A stretch of DNA of 64,000 nt from Muribaculaceae bacterium (GCA_017557425.1 JAFYYU010000012.1:248001-312000); one strand, 5' to 3'; shown: positions 42,644 to 51,586, counted from the stretch's first letter. Notes: a model not told the origin generated them from the letters alone. Numbers and translations: made by a program.

Positions 42644-44275
42644 ATGAACAAAATGTTACTATTAAGAGGAGTTGTCCTGTTGGCGCTTTTGGCTTGTGCC
42701 GTGAGCACCAGTGCCGCAAACTACTACTTCTCCGACGGTGGAATTTACTACAGGTTGACGACTTACAATGACGGCAGCGGTGTCATCAGTGTCGAGAACA
42801 ATGGTACCAATACCTATTCAGGTCTTGTTGCCATCCCCGATAGCGTGGAATACAACGGCGTGAATTATCCTGTCACTACTATTGGTTACCAGGCATTTAA
42901 GGATTGTGCAGAACTTACTGGTGTCAAGATGCCCGAGGGAATCAAGATGCTGATGAATGAATCATTTGCTGGCTGTACTTCGTTGACGAGAATCACCTTG
43001 CCCAGTACCCTGCGGACGATTTACAATAATGCCTTTACCGGCTGTTCTAACCTCATGGACATTATTTGCTTGATGGAGAACCCGGTATCGTGCAATGAAA
43101 ACAACTTTGACAGTTACAACTATAACAACACCATACTCCATGTTCCCGGAGCCTCTATAGGCAGTTACTTTAGCACTTCGCCTTGGTCGAAATTCCTACA
43201 CATTAGGGCCATTGTCACACTTGATGAAGCTTTGAATGTCGAGGGCGGTAACATTGAGTTCACCGACGAGGGCGACTATCCCTGGGTTGTGAAGGAAGAA
43301 GATGGCCGCGTGTATGCCCAATCCAGCAACTCGGGTATCCATAGCAGTTACTCCACGTTTACGGCCACTGTCCGTGTCACTGAACCCTCCGTCCTGTCGT
43401 TTGATTTCAAGGCCTGGGGCGAAAGTGATCCATCGAATCCAAACACAAACTATGATGAGTGCGTGTTTATGATGAACGGCACTTCGATATTCCGTTACGG
43501 CGCTCGCGATAACGACTGGGAGACCTTTACTGTGGACCTGAATCCCAATATCACATACCGACTGGTTTGGTTCTATCACAAGGATGTCAATGAGAACGGT
43601 GTGGGCGACTACTTTGCCGTGGACAATATCAGAATTGTTTCCCAGAGTCATATCTTACTCAACGAGGCACTGAATGTCGAGGGCGGTAACATTGAGTTCA
43701 CCGACGAGGGTGACTATCCCTGGGTTGTGAAGGAAGGGGACGGCCGCCTGTATGCCCAATCCAGTAACGCCGGTATCCATAGCAGTTACTCCACATTTAC
43801 GGCCACTGTCCGTGTCACTGAACCCTCCGTCCTGTCCTTTGATTTCAAGGCCTGGGGCGAAAGTGATCCATCGAATCCAAACACAAACTATGATGAGTGC
43901 GTGTTTATGATGAACGGCACTTCGATATTCCGTTACGGCGCTCGCGATAACGACTGGGAGACCTTCACCGTGGACCTGAATCCCAATGTCACATACCGAT
44001 TGGTTTGGTTCTATCACAAGGATGTCAATGAGAATGGAGAGGGCGACTACTTCGCTGTGGATAATATAAAGATTGCTCCCAAGTCAATTCGCGGCGACGT
44101 GAACGATGATGGTTCTGTAAACATCGCTGACGTGACCTCGCTGATTGACTATCTGCTGAGCAGCAACGCATCGGGCGCCAACCTGAGTGCCGCCGACTGC
44201 AACCAGGACACCAGCATCAACATCGCCGATGTCACCGCTCTCATCGACTACCTGCTAAGCGGCAACTGGCCCTGA
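42644..44275 (+). CDS. Secreted LRR protein with duplicated jelly-roll domain and dockerin
   Basis: 543 residues with a signal peptide (MNKMLLLRGVVLLALLACAVSTSAA). An LRR_5/BspA-type region (about 45-170) has SVEYNGVNYPVTTIGYQAFKDC and LPSTLRTIYNNAFTGCSNL. Two near-identical domains follow: residues 193-332 and 339-478, each starting L-(D/N)-E-A-L-N-V-E-G-G-N-I-E-F and ending DYFAVDNI. They resemble choice-of-anchor/MAM-type jelly rolls. A dockerin-like pair ends the protein (GDVNDDGSVNIADV from 484; ADCNQDTSINIADV). Probably surface-exposed; the ligand is unknown. Confidence 0.85.
   Translation: MNKMLLLRGVVLLALLACAVSTSAANYYFSDGGIYYRLTTYNDGSGVISVENNGTNTYSGLVAIPDSVEYNGVNYPVTTIGYQAFKDCAELTGVKMPEGIKMLMNESFAGCTSLTRITLPSTLRTIYNNAFTGCSNLMDIICLMENPVSCNENNFDSYNYNNTILHVPGASIGSYFSTSPWSKFLHIRAIVTLDEALNVEGGNIEFTDEGDYPWVVKEEDGRVYAQSSNSGIHSSYSTFTATVRVTEPSVLSFDFKAWGESDPSNPNTNYDECVFMMNGTSIFRYGARDNDWETFTVDLNPNITYRLVWFYHKDVNENGVGDYFAVDNIRIVSQSHILLNEALNVEGGNIEFTDEGDYPWVVKEGDGRLYAQSSNAGIHSSYSTFTATVRVTEPSVLSFDFKAWGESDPSNPNTNYDECVFMMNGTSIFRYGARDNDWETFTVDLNPNVTYRLVWFYHKDVNENGEGDYFAVDNIKIAPKSIRGDVNDDGSVNIADVTSLIDYLLSSNASGANLSAADCNQDTSINIADVTALIDYLLSGNWP
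43220..44075 (+). repeat. 438-bp tandem coding repeat (two copies)
   Basis: Copy 1 starts at 43220 and copy 2 at 43658. Long stretches are identical at the DNA level, for example the segment encoding ESDPSNPNTNYDECVFMMNG, which points to recent duplication or gene conversion. Confidence 0.85.
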
Positions 44276-44384
44276 TCCCCCACAGAATAAACAAGAAGAA
44301 AAAGGGAAAACGCAGTGATGACCGAGGCGGGGCCCTGGCAGTCGTCTGTGCCACGGCATTGCCGTGGCGATAATTGACCGCGAT

Positions 44385-44415
44385 TTTGCAGTCTCAACAA
44401 TTATGAGTACCTTTG
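44385..44415 (+). promoter_or_regulatory. fabG promoter
   Basis: TTTG (44385-44388), 19 nt, then TACCTTTG (44408-44415): a near-ideal match. The leader to ATG 44465 is about 45 nt. Confidence 0.75.
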
Positions 44416-44464
44416 CAGCCCGTGAAATGAAATTAACAATAATAACTAAATAGATTTAGACACA

Positions 44465-45211
44465 ATGAAGATGTTAGAAGGAAAAGTAGCGCTCATCACT
44501 GGAGCTGCTAGGGGCATCGGCAAGGCCATCGCCCTGAAGTTCGCTGCCGAGGGTGCCGATATCGCGTTTACCGACCTCGTCATCGACGAGAACGGCAAGC
44601 AGACCGAGCAGGAAATCGCTGCCCTGGGTGTGAAGGCCAAGGGCTATGTCAGCAATGCCGCAAGTTTTGAGGAAACCGAGGCTGTCGTGAAGCAGATTCA
44701 CGAGGACTTTGGTCACATCGATATCCTGGTCAACAATGCCGGTATCACCAAGGACGGCATCATGCTGCGCATGACCGAGCAGCAGTGGGACGCCGTCATC
44801 GCCGTCAACCTCAAGAGCGCGTTCAACTTTATCCACGCTCTGGTGCCCATCATGATGCGCCAGCGTGCCGGTTCCATCATCAACATGGCATCGGTAGTGG
44901 GTGTTCACGGCAATGCAGGACAGGCAAACTACGCTGCCAGCAAGGCCGGCCTCATCGCTCTGGCTAAGAGCATCGCACAGGAGATGGGTAGCCGCGGCAT
45001 CCGTGCCAACGCCATCGCTCCGGGCTTTATCGACACGGCCATGACCCAAGAACTCCCCGAGGAGGTGCGCAAGGAGTGGTGTCAGCGCATCCCGTTGCGC
45101 CGTGGCGGTACCGTCGAGGACATCGCCAACGTCGCCACCTTCCTCGCCAGCGACATGTCGAGCTATGTCACCGGTCAGGTCATCCAGGTCGATGGCGGCA
45201 TGAACATGTAA
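44465..45211 (+). CDS. fabG: 3-oxoacyl-[acyl-carrier-protein] reductase
   Basis: 248 residues, the classic FabG length. It reduces 3-ketoacyl-ACP with NADPH in fatty acid elongation. SDR motifs: TGAARGIGKAIA (cofactor loop), NNAG, catalytic Ser in INMASVVGVHGNAGQ, YAASKAG (Tyr and Lys), and the C-terminal GQVIQVDGGMNM. ATG at 44471 is an alternative start. It is a single-gene unit with its own promoter and terminator, apart from other fab genes, so another SDR reductase role remains possible. Confidence 0.92.
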   Translation: MKMLEGKVALITGAARGIGKAIALKFAAEGADIAFTDLVIDENGKQTEQEIAALGVKAKGYVSNAASFEETEAVVKQIHEDFGHIDILVNNAGITKDGIMLRMTEQQWDAVIAVNLKSAFNFIHALVPIMMRQRAGSIINMASVVGVHGNAGQANYAASKAGLIALAKSIAQEMGSRGIRANAIAPGFIDTAMTQELPEEVRKEWCQRIPLRRGGTVEDIANVATFLASDMSSYVTGQVIQVDGGMNM

Positions 45212-45232
45212 TCTTTATATAAAAATACTTAA

Positions 45233-45270
45233 AAGCAGGGGCGCTCTATTAAGGGTGCCCTTGCTTTTTT
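45233..45270 (+). terminator. fabG terminator
   Basis: AAGCAGGGGCGC (45233-45244) pairs with GTGCCCTTGCTT (45255-45266) with two wobbles, followed by four more Ts. Confidence 0.85.
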
Positions 45271-45283
45271 GAAGATTTATGCT

Positions 45284-45291
45284 TAATTTTG
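45284..45291 (+). promoter_or_regulatory. -7 box upstream of the 592-residue dockerin protein
   Basis: TAATTTTG lies 62 nt before the ATG at 45354. The -33 element is not at the usual distance. Confidence 0.45.
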
Positions 45292-45353
45292 CCGCAATTC
45301 GGAAATTATTTCCCAAGAGTGTCATTTTAATTAATTAATTTAGAATTCTGATC

Positions 45354-47132
45354 ATGGATATAAAAACTATACTCATTGTTGCTGCTGCCTCGCTCATGGC
45401 CTTGAGTGCCGGCGCACAGTCGAAACAGTCTGCCCCGGTGCCGCAGCACCCAAAGGCATTGAGCCAAGTCATCGCCGAGGATGTGAAGGAAATGAACCGT
45501 TCCGATGGCCAGATGCGATCTGTAGAGTTGTCGCCCCGACAACCTGATGTCTATTACAGGCGTCCCGCTGGCGCTTTTTCAGGCTCATTGATGATTAAAG
45601 ATGGGTGTTATGACGGCAATGTTGGTTTTCCGCTTTTCTTGATGCTCAAGCCTTACGCTGATTACACATTCACAGCCATTGGTGATGGTCTGGACAGTGA
45701 GTGTGCTTTTCGGTGGTACAGGCCTAACGTCCCATACGATCCAGTGGGCAAACTGACAGTGAACTATGAGCCGGAGATATATGGAGTGCCTATCATGGAG
45801 GTGTTGAAGGGCGGTTCAGTCGTTGGCGAGTATCAGTATGCGGGTTACGATAATGCATGGATATATGCTTACCCATCATTCAGGGGTTATGAAGACTATG
45901 AATTACTGTTGTCAAGCAAGACTTTTTTATATGGTGATAATCACACGATGCTCACCTATTTCACGGGATGTACACCCTATGGAGAAAACGAAAAGGGATG
46001 GTGGTTCGGGAAGAATGGCGCCCATATCGATGGCATGGCTCAGGCATTTGAGAAGCCCGAACATCCTTATCTGCTCAAAAAGGTGGAGATGTTAACCACT
46101 GTTCAGAATTTCGCTTCTCCAGTCCATATAAAATGTAAGATTTACAGGCTTGACGAGATACCAGCCTATAACGATACCGCATCGGTTTCCTTACCCGAGG
46201 AGCCTGGTGAACTCGTCGCAATCGGTATGGGATCATTTGCTTTTGGTACAGGAGGCTTGGTGGAGTTTAAGTTATATAGCTTTCCTGAGTACAACCCTGA
46301 CTTATTATATGAAGATTGCCTGACTGTAGATTATCCGATACTCATAGTCGTTGACGGCTATAATGACCCTGAGGCAGAAGAACTCAAGGGATTTTCAGCC
46401 TATATCAGTTCAGATTATCATTTTGATGAGGGATATGGCGAACTGGCATACCTCAAATGCCCAATCAACGATGAAGAGGGGAATTTCACTGGACAATATC
46501 AATGGAAAGGCCTTAACAACTTCTTTTCCTCGGGAGAGATGAAGACAGGTTTCTCCATCTTCATCGTTGCCGAATACCCCTATATCACTTTCAAATATGA
46601 TGATGAAGATGGGAAATATATTTTCCCGGAAGAGGGTGGCGAATTGGTGAAAGATCTTCATGAGCAAGATTTATCCGAGATAGTCAATGGTATCAGATTT
46701 TATTCCTCGACGCCTAGCGAAGATGACGGCTGGGAATTGGTGTGGATCGGACATGACGAATTGCCCGATTGGCTTGAAATCAAACTGATTGATGATAAAG
46801 ATTCTGAAGGGGAATTCTCTGGTCTTGTCACCGCCCATGTGACTGCCGATCCATTGCCTAAAGAGATTCCTTATCGTGAGACGAAAGTGAGATTTCAGAT
46901 ACCGGGTGACTACATTGACTATACATTCATCCAAGAACGGTTTAGTATCCCGTTGGATTGTGACGTGAACGGCGACGGCGAGGTGAATATCGCCGACGTG
47001 AATTGCGTGATTGATGTGATCCTAGGGGGCAATGACATCTATGAAGGCCGCGCTGACGTAAATCGTGACGACGAGATCAATATCGCCGACGTCAATGCGG
47101 AGATTGATAAAATCTTAGGAAATAATCGGTAA
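45354..47132 (+). CDS. Secreted protein of unknown function with dockerin
   Basis: 592 residues with a signal peptide (MDIKTILIVAAASLMALSAGAQ). The first 440 residues are a unique region with many aromatic residues (FSGSLMIKDGCYDGNVGFPLF, GCTPYGENEKGWWFG); I recognise no family. About 440-530 resembles a BACON-type domain (LPDWLEIKLIDDKD, VTAHVTADPLPKEIPYRETKV). The dockerin-like pair starts near 537 (CDVNGDGEVNIADV, ADVNRDDEINIADV). The gene converges with the DUF695-like gene 10 nt downstream. Export is inferred; function unknown. Confidence 0.8.
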   Translation: MDIKTILIVAAASLMALSAGAQSKQSAPVPQHPKALSQVIAEDVKEMNRSDGQMRSVELSPRQPDVYYRRPAGAFSGSLMIKDGCYDGNVGFPLFLMLKPYADYTFTAIGDGLDSECAFRWYRPNVPYDPVGKLTVNYEPEIYGVPIMEVLKGGSVVGEYQYAGYDNAWIYAYPSFRGYEDYELLLSSKTFLYGDNHTMLTYFTGCTPYGENEKGWWFGKNGAHIDGMAQAFEKPEHPYLLKKVEMLTTVQNFASPVHIKCKIYRLDEIPAYNDTASVSLPEEPGELVAIGMGSFAFGTGGLVEFKLYSFPEYNPDLLYEDCLTVDYPILIVVDGYNDPEAEELKGFSAYISSDYHFDEGYGELAYLKCPINDEEGNFTGQYQWKGLNNFFSSGEMKTGFSIFIVAEYPYITFKYDDEDGKYIFPEEGGELVKDLHEQDLSEIVNGIRFYSSTPSEDDGWELVWIGHDELPDWLEIKLIDDKDSEGEFSGLVTAHVTADPLPKEIPYRETKVRFQIPGDYIDYTFIQERFSIPLDCDVNGDGEVNIADVNCVIDVILGGNDIYEGRADVNRDDEINIADVNAEIDKILGNNR

Positions 47133-47142
47133 TTGGCTGTAA

Positions 47143-47592
47143 CTATTCACCGGAGTCACCGACTTCGCACTCGCACATCTCGCGGTATTCCTGCCAGTCT
47201 GGGTCTTCCTCGGCCTCAAACTGCAGGGGAAGGGCAGGGAAGGGGGCCATCACCTCGTTGAACTTACGCTGGAAGATGTGCAGGCTGCGGGTATAGAACA
47301 CCCAGTTGCGTTGTCCGTCACCGGTATAGATGCCTGTCATTATTGCTACAGGGTCGCGATCAAAACAATCGTTCAAGGCATCGGTGACTTCTTCCATCAC
47401 CTTGCTGTCGGCATAAGTGGGCAGTCCCTTTCCGTCTCCCTCATAGGGCCATGTGACCTCGACACGGTAGCGGTAAAGGCCTGTAGCGATGACATTACCC
47501 ATGCAGCGGCGGCCGGTAACCAAAACAAGCCGTCCGCCCTCGCCTTCGGCAGGAGCGGTCCACCAATCGTTACTGATTATAAGCTTGGCCAT
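47143..47592 (-). CDS. DUF695-like protein
   Basis: 149 residues, no signal peptide. The sequence NDWWTAPAEGEGGRLVLVTG at the start and GQRNWVFYTRSLHIFQRKFNEV and AEEDPDWQEYREM near the end fit my recollection of DUF695 domains, which often occur in small cytoplasmic proteins of unknown function. The C-terminus is acidic (CECEVGDSGE). It starts 17 nt after the stop of a lipoprotein gene on the same strand and is probably cotranscribed. Confidence 0.75.
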   Translation of the reverse strand: MAKLIISNDWWTAPAEGEGGRLVLVTGRRCMGNVIATGLYRYRVEVTWPYEGDGKGLPTYADSKVMEEVTDALNDCFDRDPVAIMTGIYTGDGQRNWVFYTRSLHIFQRKFNEVMAPFPALPLQFEAEEDPDWQEYREMCECEVGDSGE

Positions 47593-47609
47593 GGTTATTA
47601 CTGGCCGGG

Positions 47610-48071
47610 TTAGGGATAGCTGTACTCGATGTGCTCGTACTTCAAGTCGCCGTTTTTGCCCTGGGCGCGCTTGGCATAGGCATAGAATGTCGCTGTGACA
47701 TGAACGGATTTGCCATAGGTTCCCTTGTTCAATTCAGCCGTAATTTCTTGAAGGTGAGCCTTGAATTTGGGCAAATAGTCCTCTTCGAACTTCTTGATGG
47801 CCTCGTTGTCGGTTGTGGTGAACTCCGAGGCCTCTCCAGTGCTGTAGTTGACCTGTCTGTCATAGGACACTTGATGGTTATGAATCCATGCCTGTATGTC
47901 AGTCAGCAATTCATTCGGGCCAGTGAATGACACACTGCCAGCCGAGATGGTGTAAGTGACATATAATGGATGTTCTGGATCTTCATGCATGCTAAAATCA
48001 CACGAGGATGAAATGCCCGTAATGGTCAGAAGACTGAAGAACACGAAGGCTAAAGTGTAAATTCTCTTCAT
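47610..48071 (-). CDS. Putative lipoprotein
   Basis: 153 residues. The signal peptide ends in ISSSC (lipobox Cys near residue 24). The mature part has YTISAGSVSFTGPNELLTDIQAWIHNHQ, a charged helix (NEAIKKFEEDYLPKFKAHLQEI) and a short beta-rich end. I do not recognise the family. It is upstream of the DUF695-like gene in a likely two-gene unit. Confidence 0.75.
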   Translation of the reverse strand: MKRIYTLAFVFFSLLTITGISSSCDFSMHEDPEHPLYVTYTISAGSVSFTGPNELLTDIQAWIHNHQVSYDRQVNYSTGEASEFTTTDNEAIKKFEEDYLPKFKAHLQEITAELNKGTYGKSVHVTATFYAYAKRAQGKNGDLKYEHIEYSYP

Positions 48072-48230
48072 TTCTGTTTTGTAGATGATTTAGTGCGACA
48101 AAGTTATACAATTCTGCCTGATTTGCAAATTAATTGAGGATTTTATTTTGGCGGAATTGGCGGTTTGAAACGATGAAAAAAGACAAGAAATGCACTTAAA
48201 CCACCAAAAATAAGCAGTTTTTACCCAAGA

Positions 48231-48264
48231 ATTGCTTGTTAATAACTTTTTTTGAGTAAATTTG
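48231..48264 (+). promoter_or_regulatory. Promoter of the thioredoxin-like gene
   Basis: ATTGCTTG (48231-48238) is about 18 nt before TAAATTTG (48257-48264). The leader of about 100 nt carries an imperfect inverted repeat, CTGAATGAC with GTCATTTCAG (about 48277-48297). Confidence 0.55.
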
Positions 48265-48368
48265 CGCGCACCTTTCTGAATGACACGTCATTTCAGAATT
48301 GGGCAGGGTGGCGGATAACAAATGCTTGCTAACCGTGACCTTGATTGTGAAACAAAACTTAAAATGGA

Positions 48369-48854
48369 ATGAATAAGACATTATTGACGATTGCCGTTTT
48401 GGGATTGTTGACCCTGTTTACCTCGGCTTATTATTCGGCTCCTGCCGACAGCCGCATCGGGTACAGGGCTCCTGCACTCGCATTGGGCGACAGCAACAAT
48501 GATTTGTCACCATTACAACAGCATCGTGGCAGCAATGTGTTGCTCACGTTCTGGTCATCGGCCGACGCCCAGTCACGTCTCGACAACATGCGCTATGACC
48601 GCTTATCGAGAGACGCTGAAGCCCGCTACACTCACGTGTCGGTGAATATGGACCGCAGCATGAGCGTGTTCAACAGCGTCATCGTTATGGATGATCTTGA
48701 CCGTTCGGCCCAGTTTTTCTCATCGCTGGAAACCCGCGACGACATTATCAAGAACTGGCGTCTTGAGGGGGCTTATCATTCCTTCTTGCTCGATGCATCG
48801 GGAGTGATAATTGCCATTGATCCCGACGAGAAAACGCTGGCACAACTGCGATAA
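48369..48854 (+). CDS. Secreted thioredoxin-like protein without a CXXC motif
   Basis: 161 residues with a signal peptide or anchor (MNKTLLTIAVLGLLTLFTSA). The layout GYRAPALALGDSNNDLSPLQ, RGSNVLLTFWSSADAQSR and YHSFLLDASGVIIAIDP follows the TlpA/AhpC-type thioredoxin fold. The position of CXXC in FW-x-x-C-x-x-C reads FWSSADAQ, so it cannot act as a dithiol oxidoreductase. A structural or binding role is possible. A bidirectional terminator follows. Confidence 0.7.
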   Translation: MNKTLLTIAVLGLLTLFTSAYYSAPADSRIGYRAPALALGDSNNDLSPLQQHRGSNVLLTFWSSADAQSRLDNMRYDRLSRDAEARYTHVSVNMDRSMSVFNSVIVMDDLDRSAQFFSSLETRDDIIKNWRLEGAYHSFLLDASGVIIAIDPDEKTLAQLR

Positions 48855-48878
48855 GCATTTAAGAGACATATCAAATCA

Positions 48879-48923
48879 CAGACCTGGGCTCTCAATCACC
48901 ATTGGTGCGGGAGCCCAGGTCTG
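48879..48923. terminator. Bidirectional terminator
   Basis: CAGACCTGGGCTC (48879-48891) pairs perfectly with GAGCCCAGGTCTG (48911-48923), between convergent genes. Confidence 0.8.
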
Positions 48924-48942
48924 TTGTATGATGGCTGTTGAA

Positions 48943-49923
48943 TCATTCCTTGACGACTGCCTTGGGTTTCTTTTTGAAGGTGGGATGTGTGAGCCACCGT
49001 AACGGCGGAATCTTGTGCAGCAGCACGAGGGCAAGCAGGGTGAATGCCGTGTACAGGAGCATGAATGGTAAGTAGCGCGGCAACCCGTAATTCTTGACTA
49101 GCGGAATTGTCACGATTCCTATGAAAAGTATATGATATAGATAATAGAACAGGCTGTCCTTGCCGATGGGACGCAGCAACTTGATGTCAGGAATGATGTT
49201 GAACATGAGTAGCGTCATCGGTATGGAGCACATCAATACCAACGCTTTCTGGGGCAGGCCGGCAATTCCGTAATAGTCGGCTCCATTCATGACGTTGCCG
49301 CAGCGCGGATACAGCCACAAGAGCAACGGCAGCAAGACTATGAGCACGACGGCATGCAGCTTGTCGTTGTGCCACAGCGGGGTGTTGAACGTTCCTTGCC
49401 GGTAATAGAATCCCAGCAGGAAGAAGAAGTAGAAATTGAGCGTGCGCTGAACCGCCAGGGTTGACCCTAGATGGAATACTCCGCTCAACAGCGATACCAC
49501 GATGGCGATGATCAGATACAATAACGGGCGGTTCAACAGCGGCTTGGGTGTGTAGTAAATCATGATACGCCACCAGATGAGGCACATCAGATACCACAGT
49601 ATGCCGAAGGGGAACATCTTGAGTGCCATGAGGATTTCACCCCTTAAATAGTAAAACCGTAGGCATGAGATGGCTTGGAAAATGAGTAGGACAACAAAAA
49701 TCTTGCCCACGCTTTTCCACATCTGTCTGGGCTGTTGGTTGTCAGGATGCTTGGTCAGGTAGCCCGAAATCAGGATAAAAAGAGGCATGTGGAAAATGTA
49801 GATCAGACCCATCACGCTGTGATTGATAACGTTGTAGTTATCAAGCGCAATGATGAGGTGACCCAGAATGACCAGAATGATCAGCAGTCCCTTTATGGTA
49901 TCGAGTCGATAATCTCGTGTCAT
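48943..49923 (-). CDS. Acyltransferase-3 family membrane protein
   Basis: 326 residues with about ten membrane segments. The N-terminal RLDTIKGLLIILVILGHLI carries the conserved R-x-x-x-x-x-K-G-x-x-I-x-x-V-x-x-x-H pattern of acyltransferase 3 (OafA/NodX/WecH type), and FHMPLFILISGYL follows as expected. The family O- or N-acylates surface glycans and lipids in the membrane. It is the last gene of the minus-strand operon with GNAT, GT2, coaW and yqgE, 13 nt after the GNAT stop. Confidence 0.88.
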   Translation of the reverse strand: MTRDYRLDTIKGLLIILVILGHLIIALDNYNVINHSVMGLIYIFHMPLFILISGYLTKHPDNQQPRQMWKSVGKIFVVLLIFQAISCLRFYYLRGEILMALKMFPFGILWYLMCLIWWRIMIYYTPKPLLNRPLLYLIIAIVVSLLSGVFHLGSTLAVQRTLNFYFFFLLGFYYRQGTFNTPLWHNDKLHAVVLIVLLPLLLWLYPRCGNVMNGADYYGIAGLPQKALVLMCSIPMTLLMFNIIPDIKLLRPIGKDSLFYYLYHILFIGIVTIPLVKNYGLPRYLPFMLLYTAFTLLALVLLHKIPPLRWLTHPTFKKKPKAVVKE

Positions 49924-49936
49924 AACTGTCGTCAGA

Positions 49937-50461
49937 TTAAAGGATCATTTGCAGCAGTGTCACATCTTGGTAATTGCTGCCTCGTTTCACCCATGACTGT
50001 ATCACTCCCACACGACGGTAACCGAAATCCTCAAACAACTTTAGGCACACACTGTTGTCATTGGATATGTAAACATATATCTGTTTGAGGCCGATATGCT
50101 CGCGGGCGTATGTGGTGATGACCTCCAGCGACTGGCGTCCCAATCCCTTGCCTCTCATCTCTTTGGTGATGAACAATCCCAGCTCTGCCCGGTTGTTCAA
50201 CGGGTCAAAGTTCAGAAAATCGACGGTGCCTACGGCGGTTCCGTCACTGGTCAGAGTGATGATCAGTCGCAGTTGCCGCTGAGCATAGATGTCACCCGTA
50301 TTCTCCTGTAAGTATTGCCACAACGCTTTTCGTGAATAGGGGGCGATGGTGTCGCTCACTACCCATAAGGCCGTGTCGTTTTCCCAGCGGTAAAGCATGT
50401 CCAGGTCAGTGGGCTCCAGGGCGCGCAGGGTGATGATATCGTTGTTCAGTAGTTGGTTCAT
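49937..50461 (-). CDS. GNAT-family N-acetyltransferase (RimJ/RimL-like)
   Basis: 174 residues starting MNQLLNNDIITLRALEPTDL. The acetyl-CoA loop is in FITKEMRGKGLGRQSLEVI, with the expected LRALEPTDLDMLYRWEND opening and YISNDNSVCLKLFEDFGYRRVG end. The ATG overlaps the GT2 stop codon by 4 nt (ATGA), so a longer reading frame from 50602 is rejected. Substrate unknown; given its neighbours, an amino-sugar is one possibility. Confidence 0.88.
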   Translation of the reverse strand: MNQLLNNDIITLRALEPTDLDMLYRWENDTALWVVSDTIAPYSRKALWQYLQENTGDIYAQRQLRLIITLTSDGTAVGTVDFLNFDPLNNRAELGLFITKEMRGKGLGRQSLEVITTYAREHIGLKQIYVYISNDNSVCLKLFEDFGYRRVGVIQSWVKRGSNYQDVTLLQMIL

Positions 50462-51579
50462 GACATTTTGGGTGAGATGATGACGCCGTGACGGGCGGCA
50501 AAGATATGGAACGCGAGACGGGGTTTGTTGCCATGCTCCCTGATGAAGTCCACGATCTGGGCATAGGTGTGGCAGCCGTCGTCGATGAGCACATTGTAGC
50601 AACCTGTTGACGGGATGGTGGTGAAGTGGTCGTTGATGTTCGCTCTACGGGCCACGTTGGCGGCGTCATCGCTGATGATGATCCACGGCCAAATCTCACT
50701 GGCTGGCTTACCCTTGCCGGGAATCAGGCGTTTAATGAGCCGTTTGGCCATGGCCAGCCCCGCCCGGACAATGACACCCAACTTGACGATGGGGTAGAAA
50801 ATGACGTTGAACCGCGGGAAATGCTTGCGGTAGAAAATCAGCATCGCGTCATAGAATATCCTGACGTAGCGCATCGAATCCTTGTGGGTGCTCTCGCCCT
50901 TATAATGCACCATCGGCGTGGGGAGGAACCAGTTCTCGTAGCCGGCTTTGACAATGCGGTAACTCAGGTCGATGTCTTCGCCGTACATGAAGAAGTCCTC
51001 GTCAAAGCCGCCCAACTGCTGCAACACGTCAGTGCGACACAGCATATAGGCCCCTGACAGGATGTCGATGCACTGGGGCTCCAGGTCGCTCAGGTAGCGC
51101 AGGTGGTATTTAGCGAATAACGGCGAGCGCGGGAACAGCTTGGACAGGCCAAAGATTTTGCAGAACGACACCCACGGCGTGGGGAACGCACGCTTGCTCT
51201 CGGGCAGGAACACGCCGTTACCGTCCATCATCCGGGCACCGATTGCCCCGCACTTGGAATGAGATTTCATCCATGCGATGCCCTCTTGCAGGCATTGCGG
51301 CGTGATGATGGTGTCGGGGTTGAGGATGAGTGTGTACTCGCCTTGAGCCTGCATGATGGCTTGGTTGTTAGCCCGGGCAAAACCCACGTTCTCCTGGTTC
51401 TCAATAAAGGTGACCCCAGGATGCCGCTCGCGGGAAAAGGAGATGCTGTCGTCGCCTGACAGGTTATCGACGACGATAACCTCGCCTGTCAAGCCTTGCA
51501 TGGCTTGCTGCACCGAGCACAAAGTCTGCTCCAGCAGGTATTTCACGCGGTAATTGACGATGACAACACTCAGCTCCAT
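50458..51579 (-). CDS. Family 2 glycosyltransferase
   Basis: 373 residues. The GT-A fold motifs are clear: LSVVIVNYRVKYLLEQTL, VIVVDNLSGDDS, NVGFARANNQAI, ILNPDT (DXD-like Asp) and FFMYGEDIDLSYRI. This is the dTDP-rhamnosyltransferase-like (WbbL) group, which adds sugars to surface polysaccharide. The last 70 residues (IWPWIIISDDAANVARRANIN onward) look like an additional domain. It starts 7 nt after the coaW stop and overlaps the GNAT gene by 4 nt. Confidence 0.9.
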   Translation of the reverse strand: MELSVVIVNYRVKYLLEQTLCSVQQAMQGLTGEVIVVDNLSGDDSISFSRERHPGVTFIENQENVGFARANNQAIMQAQGEYTLILNPDTIITPQCLQEGIAWMKSHSKCGAIGARMMDGNGVFLPESKRAFPTPWVSFCKIFGLSKLFPRSPLFAKYHLRYLSDLEPQCIDILSGAYMLCRTDVLQQLGGFDEDFFMYGEDIDLSYRIVKAGYENWFLPTPMVHYKGESTHKDSMRYVRIFYDAMLIFYRKHFPRFNVIFYPIVKLGVIVRAGLAMAKRLIKRLIPGKGKPASEIWPWIIISDDAANVARRANINDHFTTIPSTGCYNVLIDDGCHTYAQIVDFIREHGNKPRLAFHIFAARHGVIISPKMS

Positions 51580-51586
51580 GGGACAA

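Noticed and set aside
2-47132. A cellulosome locus
   Set aside because: Dockerin-like modules are present, but no cohesin, scaffoldin or cellulase is recognisable in the window, so a cellulosome is not claimed.
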